In this document: positions 44,530-52,738 of the stretch, in pieces
Layout: every line of letters starts with the position of its first letter
How positions within the stretch are numbered: the stretch's first letter is position 1
Assembly: GCA_965200115.1 (NCBI GenBank)
Contig: OZ241336.1
Location: forward strand, 3,162,001-3,226,000
Reading direction: 5' to 3'
Length of the DNA stretch: 64,000 bases
From: JAPOUP01 sp026708635
GTDB lineage: Bacteria; Pseudomonadota; Alphaproteobacteria; Rhodobacterales; Rhodobacteraceae
Position numbers and translations under genes: made by a program
The notes under the pieces: generated by a model
What the model was told of the DNA's origin: nothing
Database searches by the model: none
What the model saw: the letters and a program-made list of their open reading frames with translations, nothing else

Positions 44530-45336
44530 TCAGGCGTCGCGTTCCATGATCCATTCAACCTCGGGATCGGGAACGAACCGCCACTTGCGCAGCGGGCCCG
44601 CCATTACGTTGAGATAGTACAGTTCGTATCCGTAGGGCGCGCCGCACGGGTGGTGCCCACGCGGCACCAGCACCACGTCCGCGTCCGAAACCGCCATCGT
44701 CTCATCCAGCCGGCCATCGTCGGTATATACGCGCTGGATACCGAAGCCTGACGCTGGATTGAGGCGGTGATAGTAGGTTTCCTCCAGATAGGTGATCCGG
44801 GGATAGTCGTCTTCGTCGTGGCGATGGCTTGGATAGGAGGACCAATGCCCGGACGGGGTGAAGACCTCGGTCACCAGAAGGCTGTCCGCGTAATCCTCTT
44901 TCTCCATCGCGATGTTGTTTATGTAACGGGTATTGGTACCCTTGCCGCGTTCGGTCAGGATTATGCCGTCCGGTCCGATTCGGCGAGCTTCATGCCCGCC
45001 CTTGCCCGGAGCGGAACAGACAGCCAGAACGGAGTCAGTCTCCGCCACGGCCTCCCACTCGGTACCGTTGGGAAGGTAAAGGCAATGGGGAGGCGTTTTC
45101 TCGAAGACGTTCATCCGTTCGCCGAGCGTGCCCCAGTCCCGCCCCGCGCCCCTGATGCAGGTCTTTCCCTCCACCACCACGAGTATGACCTCACGGTCGC
45201 CGGTGGTCTCCGCCGCGGTATCGCCCGCCCGCAGGGTATAGAGCGAAAAGCCAACATAGCGCCATCCGGCGCTTTCGGGCGTGATCTGATGGACCTTGCC
45301 GCGCGTCCCGAAGGGTTTCCTCAGAAGATTGGGCAT
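44530..45336 (-). CDS. iolB: 5-deoxy-glucuronate isomerase
   Basis: The 268-aa bicupin protein carries IolB markers: GWRYVGFSLYTLRAGD near 24, EGKTCIRGAGRDWGTLGERMNVFE near 54, and the metal-binding PSHRHDEDDYPRITYLEETYYHRLNP near 168. It converts 5-deoxy-glucuronate to 2-deoxy-5-keto-gluconate in myo-inositol breakdown. Other iol genes are not in the window, except perhaps the broken TIM-barrel gene at 46685, so the pathway here looks incomplete. Confidence 0.93.
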   Translation of the reverse strand: MPNLLRKPFGTRGKVHQITPESAGWRYVGFSLYTLRAGDTAAETTGDREVILVVVEGKTCIRGAGRDWGTLGERMNVFEKTPPHCLYLPNGTEWEAVAETDSVLAVCSAPGKGGHEARRIGPDGIILTERGKGTNTRYINNIAMEKEDYADSLLVTEVFTPSGHWSSYPSHRHDEDDYPRITYLEETYYHRLNPASGFGIQRVYTDDGRLDETMAVSDADVVLVPRGHHPCGAPYGYELYYLNVMAGPLRKWRFVPDPEVEWIMERDA

Positions 45337-45397
45337 ATCCGTTCCTTTCGTGCCTAACGGCTTAAGTGAGGGCGGTCAGGCTTGCGTCGCGTTTCGG

Positions 45398-46684
45398 TCA
45401 GGCGGCCTGTCGGTCTTTCAATACGCGCATAGTATCCGAAAACGCTTTTCCGGGCGTGGCCTCGTCCACCGCTTTCGCCAGTAGCTCCGCCTGGCTTGCC
45501 GGCGCGTTACCGTCAACCGGCGGATCCGTGTCAAGGTTGGTCGGGAAGGGATAGCCCTCGGCGGTCGCCGCGATTGCCGCGCCCAGTTCCGTTTCGGACA
45601 ACCGACCGGCTTTCTTCAGGGATATCAGGACCGGTAGGATCGCTTGCGCCATGGCGACGCGGTCTATGGACTCCATCGCACGGCCAAAGGCGGAGGAGAC
45701 CTGTAGAAGATTGATCATCCGCTCGATATCCGAACTGCGGTTTTCTCCGGCCGCGTGGAAAAGTGCGGGGTTGAAGAATACGGCATCGCCTTTCTCAAGC
45801 GGCAGCTGGACATGCGCCTCCTCAAACCACGCGCGGTGGTCCTCTTGGTGGAAGGCAAGATATCCCGGACGGTAGAGCTGCGAGAACGGCAGGAGCTTGG
45901 ACGGACCGCTTTCGATCGGCATGTCGCAATGGGCGATGCCGCCCTGCAGCGTAAGAGCCGCGGAGACCTCATGGACGTGGACCGGGTAGCGCGCCGCGCT
46001 ATCCGCGCTTTGGAAACCTAGATGATAGTCGCGATGGGACCGCTGCGCTTTCCCGCCCGGACGTATCTGATTGACCTGGGCGGTCATTTGATAGTTGGGA
46101 CCCAGCCACGCCTCGCAGGCCGCCGCGATGACCGTATTGCCGAAATACAGCGCGAAACCCTCGGGGTCCCGCAGACATTGTTTTTGCAGCGAGTTCCAGA
46201 TGCGGTCGTTCGCGCCGATGGCCGCGAAGTGATCGCCCTTGCGCGCGCCTCCGGCCCGTTCGTCGGCGATTATGGAGCGGAACACGTCCGAGGCGCGGTC
46301 GATGGGCGCCGTATCGGAGTAGGCGCCCTTGAGCACGATAACCCCCGCCGACCTGCCCAGTACCCAGGCCCATTCTGATAACAGCGCCCGGCGTCTCTTT
46401 CCGTCCTCCAGCGACGCCGCGAGCGCCTTCATGTCATAGAGCGGCACTCTCTTTTCGACCGCGACCGCATGCGGCACGGTCGATGCCTCAAGGTCTTGCG
46501 ACGTTAGCGCCTTGAATTCATCAAGATCACAGGACCCGGGTTCAAAATACCCGGTGTATCCAGGCTGACACTTTACCATTATAGCCTCCCGGAGCATTTT
46601 CCGCGTCGCGGCCCGCTTGGGGTCGGTCAGCCTGTCCTCCGACGGTGGGTCCCGATTTATGGTGGATCGGGACGACACGTTCAT
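45398..46684 (-). CDS. Phytanoyl-CoA dioxygenase (PhyH)-like protein
   Basis: The 428-aa protein has a 2-oxoglutarate/Fe(II) oxygenase-like core: GGKAQRSHRDYHLGFQ near 212 provides the His-x-Asp pair and FFNPALFHAAGENRSSDIERMINLLQ near 300 the distal His and Arg. It presumably hydroxylates a small molecule; the substrate is unknown. The ATG at 46684 overlaps the stop of the TIM-barrel remnant. An alternative ATG at 46579, with gggagg 5 bp upstream, gives 393 aa beginning MVKCQPGYTGYF. Confidence 0.8.
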   Translation of the reverse strand: MNVSSRSTINRDPPSEDRLTDPKRAATRKMLREAIMVKCQPGYTGYFEPGSCDLDEFKALTSQDLEASTVPHAVAVEKRVPLYDMKALAASLEDGKRRRALLSEWAWVLGRSAGVIVLKGAYSDTAPIDRASDVFRSIIADERAGGARKGDHFAAIGANDRIWNSLQKQCLRDPEGFALYFGNTVIAAACEAWLGPNYQMTAQVNQIRPGGKAQRSHRDYHLGFQSADSAARYPVHVHEVSAALTLQGGIAHCDMPIESGPSKLLPFSQLYRPGYLAFHQEDHRAWFEEAHVQLPLEKGDAVFFNPALFHAAGENRSSDIERMINLLQVSSAFGRAMESIDRVAMAQAILPVLISLKKAGRLSETELGAAIAATAEGYPFPTNLDTDPPVDGNAPASQAELLAKAVDEATPGKAFSDTMRVLKDRQAA

Positions 46685-46910
46685 AATCCCCTTTTCAATA
46701 CCCAGAGGGCGGTGCCTTGGTCGAATCCGCCCCGTGCCGCGTCGAAAACGATCCCGTCTGAATAGTCAATTGCCTTGAGCGTGTCGATCACGGCGTTGAA
46801 ATCCTGAAATCAATACCGCCAGCGGGACCGCCCGATGCGCCCTGAGCATCGCCTATTGCCAAAATGAGGAAGCCGCCGTCCTTGGCGCGGACGTTCGATC
46901 ACCTTTCATC
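46685..46910 (-). pseudogene. Sugar-phosphate isomerase/epimerase-like (TIM barrel) C-terminal remnant
   Basis: Reading leftward, AKDGGFLILAIGDAQG then, after a one-base shift near 46805, DFNAVIDTLKAIDYSDGIVF and ARGGFDQGTALWVLKRGL resemble the last strands of IolE/IolI-type TIM-barrel isomerases. The stop overlaps the PhyH-like start by ATGA, so the two were one operon. The N-terminal two-thirds are absent beyond about 46910, where ftsY upstream sequence begins. Confidence 0.5.
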
Positions 46911-47092
46911 GCGCGTTCGGTCGTGAAACTCGCGCCGACCGGTGCCGCGGTCGGCTCCCCCGGCACGAGCCCACCCGCACGCATCGCCGCGGGATCGAAA
47001 TGCTGGCGGTGGACCGGCCGCGGTAACGGGCCCCTTTCAAGTCAGGCCAAATTAAACTACGCGGATTCACGAACCAAACGGGGCGTGGGCGC

Positions 47093-48157
47093 ATGGCGTT
47101 TTTCAGTAAGCTGCGGGAGCGGCTTGTCCGGTCATCTTCCAGGCTCGGAACGGGCCTTGAGGAGATAATCGGTGACGGGGGTGTTGAAGAGACCGTCACG
47201 CCAGACGGCGGTTCCGGCCCCGACGCACCGCGGCAGCCGCCGGAGGCCCTGGCCCGTGAATCCGTTCAGCGGCAGGGATTGGCCGGGAGGATACTGGGTC
47301 GCGGCGCGCGGACGCCGGTGAGCAGGCGCGTTCTTGATGACGGGATGCTGGAGAGTCTGGAGGAGCTGCTGATCACGGCGGATCTCGGAGTTGACACCGC
47401 GCTCAGGGTGACTGGCAACATCGCCGAACGCCATTCGGGAAAGCGCCTCGGCGTCGAGGAGATGAAACGTCTTCTCGCGGATGAGATCTCCCGGATCATG
47501 GAACCGGTCGCCAAGCCGATGCCGCTCTACGCCAGAAGACCGCAGGCGGTGCTGGTTGTCGGGGTCAACGGCTCCGGGAAGACCACAACCATCGGTAAGC
47601 TCGCCAGCCAGTTCAGGGCTGCCGGCAAGTCCGTGGTGATCGCGGCGGGCGACACGTTCCGGGCGGCGGCGGTGGAGCAGCTCCAGGTCTGGGGTGACCG
47701 CGCCGGTGTGCCGGTGATGGTCGCTCCGGAGGGTTCGGATCCCGCCAGCCTTGCCTTTGACGCGATGGCGCGTGCCGAGGCCGAGGGTGCGGATCTGCTG
47801 ATGATCGATACGGCCGGTCGGTTGCAGAACCGCGCTGACCTGATGGAGGAGTTGGCTAAGATCGTTCGTGTCATCCGCAAGAGGGATGACTCCGCGCCCC
47901 ATAACACGCTCCTGGTACTTGACGCGACGACAGGTCAGAACGCGCTGCGGCAGGTTGAGGTTTTCCGTGAGGTCGCCGACGTTTCCGGCCTGGTTATGAC
48001 CAAGCTGGACGGAACGGCCAGAGGAGGGGTGCTGGTGGCGCTCGCGGACCGTTTTGGCCTTCCGATCCATGCCATAGGAATAGGTGAGCGGATTGACGAC
48101 CTGGCTCCTTTCGATCCGGACGAGTTCGCCCTCGCCCTGACGGGTCTTGACGCGTGA
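47093..48157 (+). CDS. ftsY: Signal recognition particle receptor FtsY
   Basis: The 354-aa protein has a short acidic N-terminal A domain, the N domain (about 80-140) and the SRP GTPase: P-loop GVNGSGKTT (157-165), DTFRAAAVEQL near 184, LLMIDTAGRLQN near 236 and TKLDGTARGG near 300. It docks ribosome-bound SRP at the membrane. The order ftsY-DMT transporter-septation protein is common in Rhodobacterales. Confidence 0.96.
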   Translation: MAFFSKLRERLVRSSSRLGTGLEEIIGDGGVEETVTPDGGSGPDAPRQPPEALARESVQRQGLAGRILGRGARTPVSRRVLDDGMLESLEELLITADLGVDTALRVTGNIAERHSGKRLGVEEMKRLLADEISRIMEPVAKPMPLYARRPQAVLVVGVNGSGKTTTIGKLASQFRAAGKSVVIAAGDTFRAAAVEQLQVWGDRAGVPVMVAPEGSDPASLAFDAMARAEAEGADLLMIDTAGRLQNRADLMEELAKIVRVIRKRDDSAPHNTLLVLDATTGQNALRQVEVFREVADVSGLVMTKLDGTARGGVLVALADRFGLPIHAIGIGERIDDLAPFDPDEFALALTGLDA

Positions 48158-48307
48158 GACCGCGTCGTTATCCGCCAGCGACGCCCGATGCGCCGGCGGG
48201 GGAACGGGCAGGCGGGCGGGAACGGGAAATATGCGGGTTCAAGCCACCCCTGTTCCGGAAGAGGCGTCCATGCCGTGAGCGCCTGGTTAGTTTCCCTTGA
48301 AGGCACG

Positions 48308-49177
48308 ATGGCCGGCGAACGTCTGGCGCTGGCGCTCGCGGTTTCGGCGGCTCTGCTGCACGCCGTGTTCGGCGCGCTGCAGAAGGGACGCCATGATCCG
48401 TGGCTGTCCCGCGGGGCGATTGACTGCTGTTACGGACTTATGTCCGCGCCCGTCGCGCTTTTCGCCGTTCCTTTCCCGGAGCCGCATATGTGGCCGATCT
48501 TCGCAGGCGTCCTGTTGATCCATACCGGTTACAAGATCGCCCAGGCCATGGCTTACACGCGCGGAGACTATACCGTGGTTTACCCTGTCGTGCGCGGGAC
48601 CGGCCCCCTATTTACGGTCATTGGCGCATACTTTTTGTTCGGGGAGATATTCACGGTCACGCAGTGGGTTGGCGTTCTGGTCCTGTTGGCGGGCATTTTC
48701 GGTCTGGCGGCATACAATCTTCGATACCTGACGGTGGATCGCGACCTTCTGCCGAGCGCGCTGGTCATCGCGTTCGTCACCGGTGGTTTCGTCGCGGCGT
48801 ACACGACCTATGACGCCTACGGCATCCGCGCGACGGCGGACCCGTTCACGTTCCTCGCCTGGTTCTTCCTGATTGACAGTTTCGTGATGCCGGTGGTCGC
48901 TTTCGCGCGATGGCGCCGCCTGCCGGCTCCTCCGCCGGTGGGTTGGCTGATGGCCCGCGGAGCGATAGGTGGCGTGGTGGCGATTTTCAGTTTCGGATCG
49001 GTTATGCTCGCGACCAGGCTCGACAATGTGGGCGAGGCGGCCGTACTTCGTGAGACATCGCCCGTGTTCGCGGCCGCCATTGGATGGCTGTTTCTGAAGG
49101 AATCCATCGGTCCCTGGCGACTGGCGCTGATGGTCCTGATCGCGGTCGGTGCGGTAATCGTTGAGTTGGGAAGCTGA
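48308..49177 (+). CDS. EamA/DMT-family transporter
   Basis: The 289-aa protein has ten hydrophobic helices in two EamA repeats (YTVVYPVVRGTGPLFTVIGAYFLFGE near 82; LDNVGEAAVLRETSPVFAAAIGWLFLKES near 238). It is an inner-membrane exporter of unknown substrate. The open frame extends to 48188, but the ATG at 48308 is the natural family start. The next gene begins 11 bp after its stop. Confidence 0.9.
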   Translation: MAGERLALALAVSAALLHAVFGALQKGRHDPWLSRGAIDCCYGLMSAPVALFAVPFPEPHMWPIFAGVLLIHTGYKIAQAMAYTRGDYTVVYPVVRGTGPLFTVIGAYFLFGEIFTVTQWVGVLVLLAGIFGLAAYNLRYLTVDRDLLPSALVIAFVTGGFVAAYTTYDAYGIRATADPFTFLAWFFLIDSFVMPVVAFARWRRLPAPPPVGWLMARGAIGGVVAIFSFGSVMLATRLDNVGEAAVLRETSPVFAAAIGWLFLKESIGPWRLALMVLIAVGAVIVELGS

Positions 49178-49188
49178 AAGGGAATTGT

Positions 49189-49797
49189 ATGGCAGGCAAC
49201 CAGGCGACATCCGGACTGAGACTGGCACTTGAGTATGGCCCGATCGTCGCGTTCTTCGCGGGTTACATGTTAATGCGTGACCGGACGGTGAGCGTGCTGG
49301 GAACCGACTATTCGGGTTTTGTCGTTGTCACCGCGTGTTTCGTTCCGCTACTGGCCCTGGCGACCTGGGCTACCCGGCGCGTGACCGGCAGGCTTAGCGG
49401 TATGCAGGTGGTCACGCTTGTTCTGGTGACGGTGTTCGGTGCGCTCACGGTCTGGCTTAACGACGAACGCTTCTTCAAGATGAAACCGACAATAATCTAT
49501 GCGCTCTTCGTAGGGGTTCTTGGTTTCGGTCTCCTGCGAAAGCAGTCGTATCTCCGGTTCGCGGTTGGCGATAGCCTGCCGCTGAACGACGAGGGCTGGA
49601 TGGTTCTGACCCGCCGACTGACATTGTTCTTCGCTCTGCTTGCGGCGCTCAACGAAATCGTCTGGCGTAGCTTTCCGACGGATGTTTGGGTGAGTTTCAA
49701 GACTTTCGGCCTGACGATCGGCATGTTCGCGTTTTTTCTGGCGCAGTCCCGCCTGTTCCAGCGATACGCACCGCCCGCCGGGGGCGCCGACGACTGA
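49189..49797 (+). CDS. Septation protein A / inner-membrane protein YciB
   Basis: The 202-aa membrane protein has five to six helices and the family motifs LRLALEYGPIVAFFAGYML near 9, KMKPTIIYALFVGVLGFGLL near 98 and a LNDEGWMVLTRRLTLFFALLAALNEIVWR stretch near 128. It belongs to the IspZ/YciB family involved in envelope and division. It follows the EamA gene in the same operon. Confidence 0.92.
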   Translation: MAGNQATSGLRLALEYGPIVAFFAGYMLMRDRTVSVLGTDYSGFVVVTACFVPLLALATWATRRVTGRLSGMQVVTLVLVTVFGALTVWLNDERFFKMKPTIIYALFVGVLGFGLLRKQSYLRFAVGDSLPLNDEGWMVLTRRLTLFFALLAALNEIVWRSFPTDVWVSFKTFGLTIGMFAFFLAQSRLFQRYAPPAGGADD

Positions 49798-50089
49798 CGG
49801 GATGTAGGAGGGCGTCTGTCTGACGGTCGTGCGCTCGCGGCGGAATCCTGACGCGTGGTTTCGGGTTTCGGGGAACACGATCGGTTATATCTTTTATCCA
49901 TGACCGAAGCGTTCCCGGGTCATTCGCGTTCCGCCAGAGGCGCCATGAGCGGTGGGTTGACGTAGAGGTTCTCGCGACCCGCCCCGGCGTCGAGACGCCG
50001 CGCCAGCGGCGGCCGATATCCCCGCCGCCATTCCCTGTCCCGGAGGTTGGAAACGCGATTGACGGTGAGGGAAAAGGGCGTTAACGATC
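49798..50089 (+). other. Spacer with possible minus-strand gene remnant
   Basis: No intact gene is present. On the minus strand, 49920-50085 is open for about 50 codons and ends with a protein-like stretch (GRENLYVNPPLMAPLAERE) before a stop, which may be the tail of a deleted gene; I cannot name its family. Confidence 0.3.
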
Positions 50090-50150
50090 GCTGCGTGGAG
50101 ATTTGTCAGCCGGATTGCGGGCCACGTTAAACAGCCGCTAAAGAGGTCAG
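50090..50150 (+). ncRNA. SAM-II type riboswitch upstream of metZ
   Basis: The segment contains the alphaproteobacterial metA/SAM-II pattern: cgtgg (50094-50098) pairs with ccacg (50122-50126), the loop contains gagatttgtcagccgg, and the 3' part gttaaacagccgctaaagagg supplies the conserved A-rich stretch that folds back as a pseudoknot. It should bind S-adenosylmethionine. A terminator follows directly, so high SAM would stop transcription of the methionine-synthesis gene. Confidence 0.85.
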
Positions 50151-50159
50151 GGACATGGA

Positions 50160-50194
50160 CCCCCCGGCGCTCGGAGCGGTGGGGGTTTTATTTT
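50160..50194 (+). terminator. Intrinsic terminator of the riboswitch
   Basis: cccccc (50160-50165) pairs with ggggg (50181-50185) around an inner cgctc/gagcg hairpin, followed by ttttatttt (50186-50194). It stands between the SAM aptamer and the metZ start, as an expression platform should. It also shows that an in-frame ATG at 50155 is not the gene start. Confidence 0.85.
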
Positions 50195-50217
50195 GCGCCG
50201 GAACGGGAGCGCGGACC

Positions 50218-51399
50218 ATGGCGAATAAATGGGGCGCACGCACGGGACTCGTGCATGACGGAACGCGCCGCAGTCAATACGGCGAGATGGCCGAGGCCCT
50301 CTACCTGACGCAGGGCTTCGCCTACGACAGCGCGGAGCAGGCCGAGGCCCGCTTTGTCAACGCGAACGAGGACGAGTATATCTACGCCCGTTACGGCAAT
50401 CCCACGGTCAGGATATTCGAGGACCGTATCGCCGCGCTCGAGGGCGCGGAGGACGCTTTTGCCACGGCAAGCGGTATGGCGGCCGTCAACGCCTCGCTCA
50501 TGTCCATGCTCAAGGCGGGTGACCACGTCGTCAGTTCCCGGGCACTCTTCGGATCATGTCTCTATATCGTGGAGGAGCTACTTCCGCGCTTCGGTGTCGA
50601 GGTAACCCTTGTCGATGGAGCGGACACTTCGCAGTGGAAAGAGGCCGTCAGACCGGATACGGAGGCCGTCTTTCTGGAAAGCCTGTCGAATCCGACTCTC
50701 GAGCTGGTGGACCTGGAGGCGGTTTCCGGGATCGCCCGCGCCGTGGGCGCGAGGGTTATCGTGGACAACGTGTTCATGACACCGATCTATTCGAATGCGC
50801 TCCGGCTCGGCGCGGATATCGTCGTCTATTCCGCAACCAAGCATATCGATGGACAGGGTCGATGTCTGGGCGGTGTGGTTATGGGATCACGCGAGTATAT
50901 CCGCGGGACACTTGAGCCTTACCTCAAGCACACGGGAGGGGCGGTTTCGCCGTTCAACGCCTGGATCCTGCTCAAGGGACTGGAAACCCTTGACCTGCGG
51001 GTTCGCGCAATGTCAGCCTCTGCGCTGAAGATCGCTCGGGAACTGCAGGGACACGCGCGGGTCGCGAAGGTCATCTATCCGCACCTGACATCGCATCCGC
51101 AGCATCGCCTGGCCAGATCGGTGATGGAGCAGGGGGGTACGGTGTTCTCGCTGGAGATCAGGGGCGGACAGGCGGCGGCGTTCCAGGTTCTGAACGCGCT
51201 GGATATATTCACGATTTCCAATAATCTGGGCGACGCGAAAAGCATCGTCACCCATCCAGCGACCACGACGCATCAGCGACTTGGTGAAGAGCGGCGGGCG
51301 TTGCTTGGCATCACTCCGGGGTTGGTCCGCGTAAGCGTCGGGATAGAGGATGCGGACGATCTACTGCGGGACTTTCTTCAGGCGTTGAACGTAGGCTGA
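50218..51399 (+). CDS. metZ: O-succinylhomoserine sulfhydrylase
   Basis: The 393-aa PLP enzyme belongs to the Cys/Met metabolism family: YARYGNPTVRIFEDRIAALEGAEDAFATASGMAAV near 57-90, SNPTLELVDLEAV near 158, and the PLP lysine Lys208 in VYSATKHIDGQGRCLGG. It makes homocysteine from O-succinylhomoserine and sulfide. Start 50218 lies beyond the riboswitch terminator and has acgggag upstream; the longer frame from 50155 would read through the terminator. Confidence 0.94.
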   Translation: MANKWGARTGLVHDGTRRSQYGEMAEALYLTQGFAYDSAEQAEARFVNANEDEYIYARYGNPTVRIFEDRIAALEGAEDAFATASGMAAVNASLMSMLKAGDHVVSSRALFGSCLYIVEELLPRFGVEVTLVDGADTSQWKEAVRPDTEAVFLESLSNPTLELVDLEAVSGIARAVGARVIVDNVFMTPIYSNALRLGADIVVYSATKHIDGQGRCLGGVVMGSREYIRGTLEPYLKHTGGAVSPFNAWILLKGLETLDLRVRAMSASALKIARELQGHARVAKVIYPHLTSHPQHRLARSVMEQGGTVFSLEIRGGQAAAFQVLNALDIFTISNNLGDAKSIVTHPATTTHQRLGEERRALLGITPGLVRVSVGIEDADDLLRDFLQALNVG

Positions 51400-51628
51400 C
51401 CGGCTGGCCCGGCCTCGATGTGCGAAACATGCGAAAACCGCCGGGTGTTGGAAGGATGCCGCTGATGAAGCGATTTGACGGTCCATTACCCGCTTCCGGA
51501 CGGGAGGCGGGCAAATTATCCCGCCGCGGGGAATCGGCGTTGTCTGGTGCCGGTTATCGGGGAGTGGGTATGGAACGTCTGGAGCCGCCGACCGGCAGCC
51601 CTCGGGCGCCATCATGAGAGGGACCGGG

Positions 51629-52609
51629 ATGGATGCTCACGGGAAGCGGGCCGGGGAGTGCCCGGACGGAGATCGCCCGGGAGGCCTTTCACGCGGGTAT
51701 CCGGAGGAGTTTGAGGTTAGCGGGGCCTATCGGGCTTCGCTTCCCGACCCGCAGAATGATCCCGAGGCCATCGTCAGGGGCGCGAGGCGGAAAATCCAGC
51801 ATGTCGGGATATCCGGTTTCCGTCTGCCGGTTCGCTATCGGACGCGGGACAGTGGAACTCTGGAACTCGAGACGTCAGTAACCGGTACGGTGTCTTTGGA
51901 GGCCGGGAAGAAGGGCATCAACATGTCGCGCATCATTCGGACGTTTTACCGGCATGCCGCACATGGTTCAGGCTATGAGGTGATGGACGGGGCGCTTGAT
52001 GCGTACAAGACCGATCTCCATAGTCAGGATGCACGTTTACAGATGCGGTTCGCGTTCCCGATGCGGGTTGCGAGCCTGCGGTCCGGACTGGAGGGTTTCC
52101 AGTATTACGATATCGCTCTGGAGCTTGTCGAGAGGTCAGGAACGCGGCGGAGGATGATGCACCTTGACTACGTCTACTCCTCCACCTGTCCGTGTTCGCT
52201 GGAGCTGTCCGAGCACGCCCGGCTGACGCGTCATCAGCTAGCGACACCGCATTCGCAGCGTTCCGTGGCGCGGATCTCCGTCGAGCTTGCCCAGGGTAAG
52301 GGGTTTCTCTGGTTCGAGGATCTTGTCGAGGCCTGCCGTGCCGCGGTGCCGACCGAAACCCAGGTGATGGTCAAACGTGAGGACGAGCAGGCGTTCGCCG
52401 AACTGAACGCCGCGAATCCCGTTTTCGTGGAAGATGCGGCGCGGCTGTTCAGCCAGCGGCTGGAGGCTGATGGCCGGATCGGGGATTTTCGGGTGATCGC
52501 CGTTCATCGCGAAAGCCTGCACAGCCATGACGCCGTAAGCGTGATTTACGAAGGCGGGACGTTTTCCGGAAGTAGCCTCGACCCGCTGGTGTTCGATTCG
52601 TTTCGGTGA
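51629..52609 (+). CDS. folE2: GTP cyclohydrolase FolE2
   Basis: The 326-aa protein has the FolE2 landmarks VGISGFRLPVRYR, VSLEAGKKGINMSR, the zinc-binding cysteine region YSSTCPCSLELSEHARL and HSQRSVARISVEL. It makes dihydroneopterin triphosphate for folate synthesis and is the alternative, less zinc-dependent enzyme. ATG 51629 is preferred because gagaggg lies 6 bp upstream; ATG 51614 would add five residues. The first 35 residues show no clear conservation. Confidence 0.9.
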   Translation: MDAHGKRAGECPDGDRPGGLSRGYPEEFEVSGAYRASLPDPQNDPEAIVRGARRKIQHVGISGFRLPVRYRTRDSGTLELETSVTGTVSLEAGKKGINMSRIIRTFYRHAAHGSGYEVMDGALDAYKTDLHSQDARLQMRFAFPMRVASLRSGLEGFQYYDIALELVERSGTRRRMMHLDYVYSSTCPCSLELSEHARLTRHQLATPHSQRSVARISVELAQGKGFLWFEDLVEACRAAVPTETQVMVKREDEQAFAELNAANPVFVEDAARLFSQRLEADGRIGDFRVIAVHRESLHSHDAVSVIYEGGTFSGSSLDPLVFDSFR

Positions 52610-52738
52610 TCCATCCGGCCCGCGGCCGGATATTCCATATGGACGAGGCACCGGGAAGGTCATGCACCGTAGTCCCCCACGCGGATGGTGCCGTACCGTG
52701 CTTGACTTGACCCGAAGGTCCGGCCATGCCGTGATGCC

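Noticed and set aside
46920..47060. Possible tail of mtaB upstream of ftsY
   Set aside because: mtaB is expected there in relatives, but only a faint PGT...ARI-like stretch can be read; not distinguishable from chance.
50155..50217. N-terminal extension of metZ from ATG 50155
   Set aside because: It would translate the riboswitch terminator; the family start and ribosome site are at 50218.
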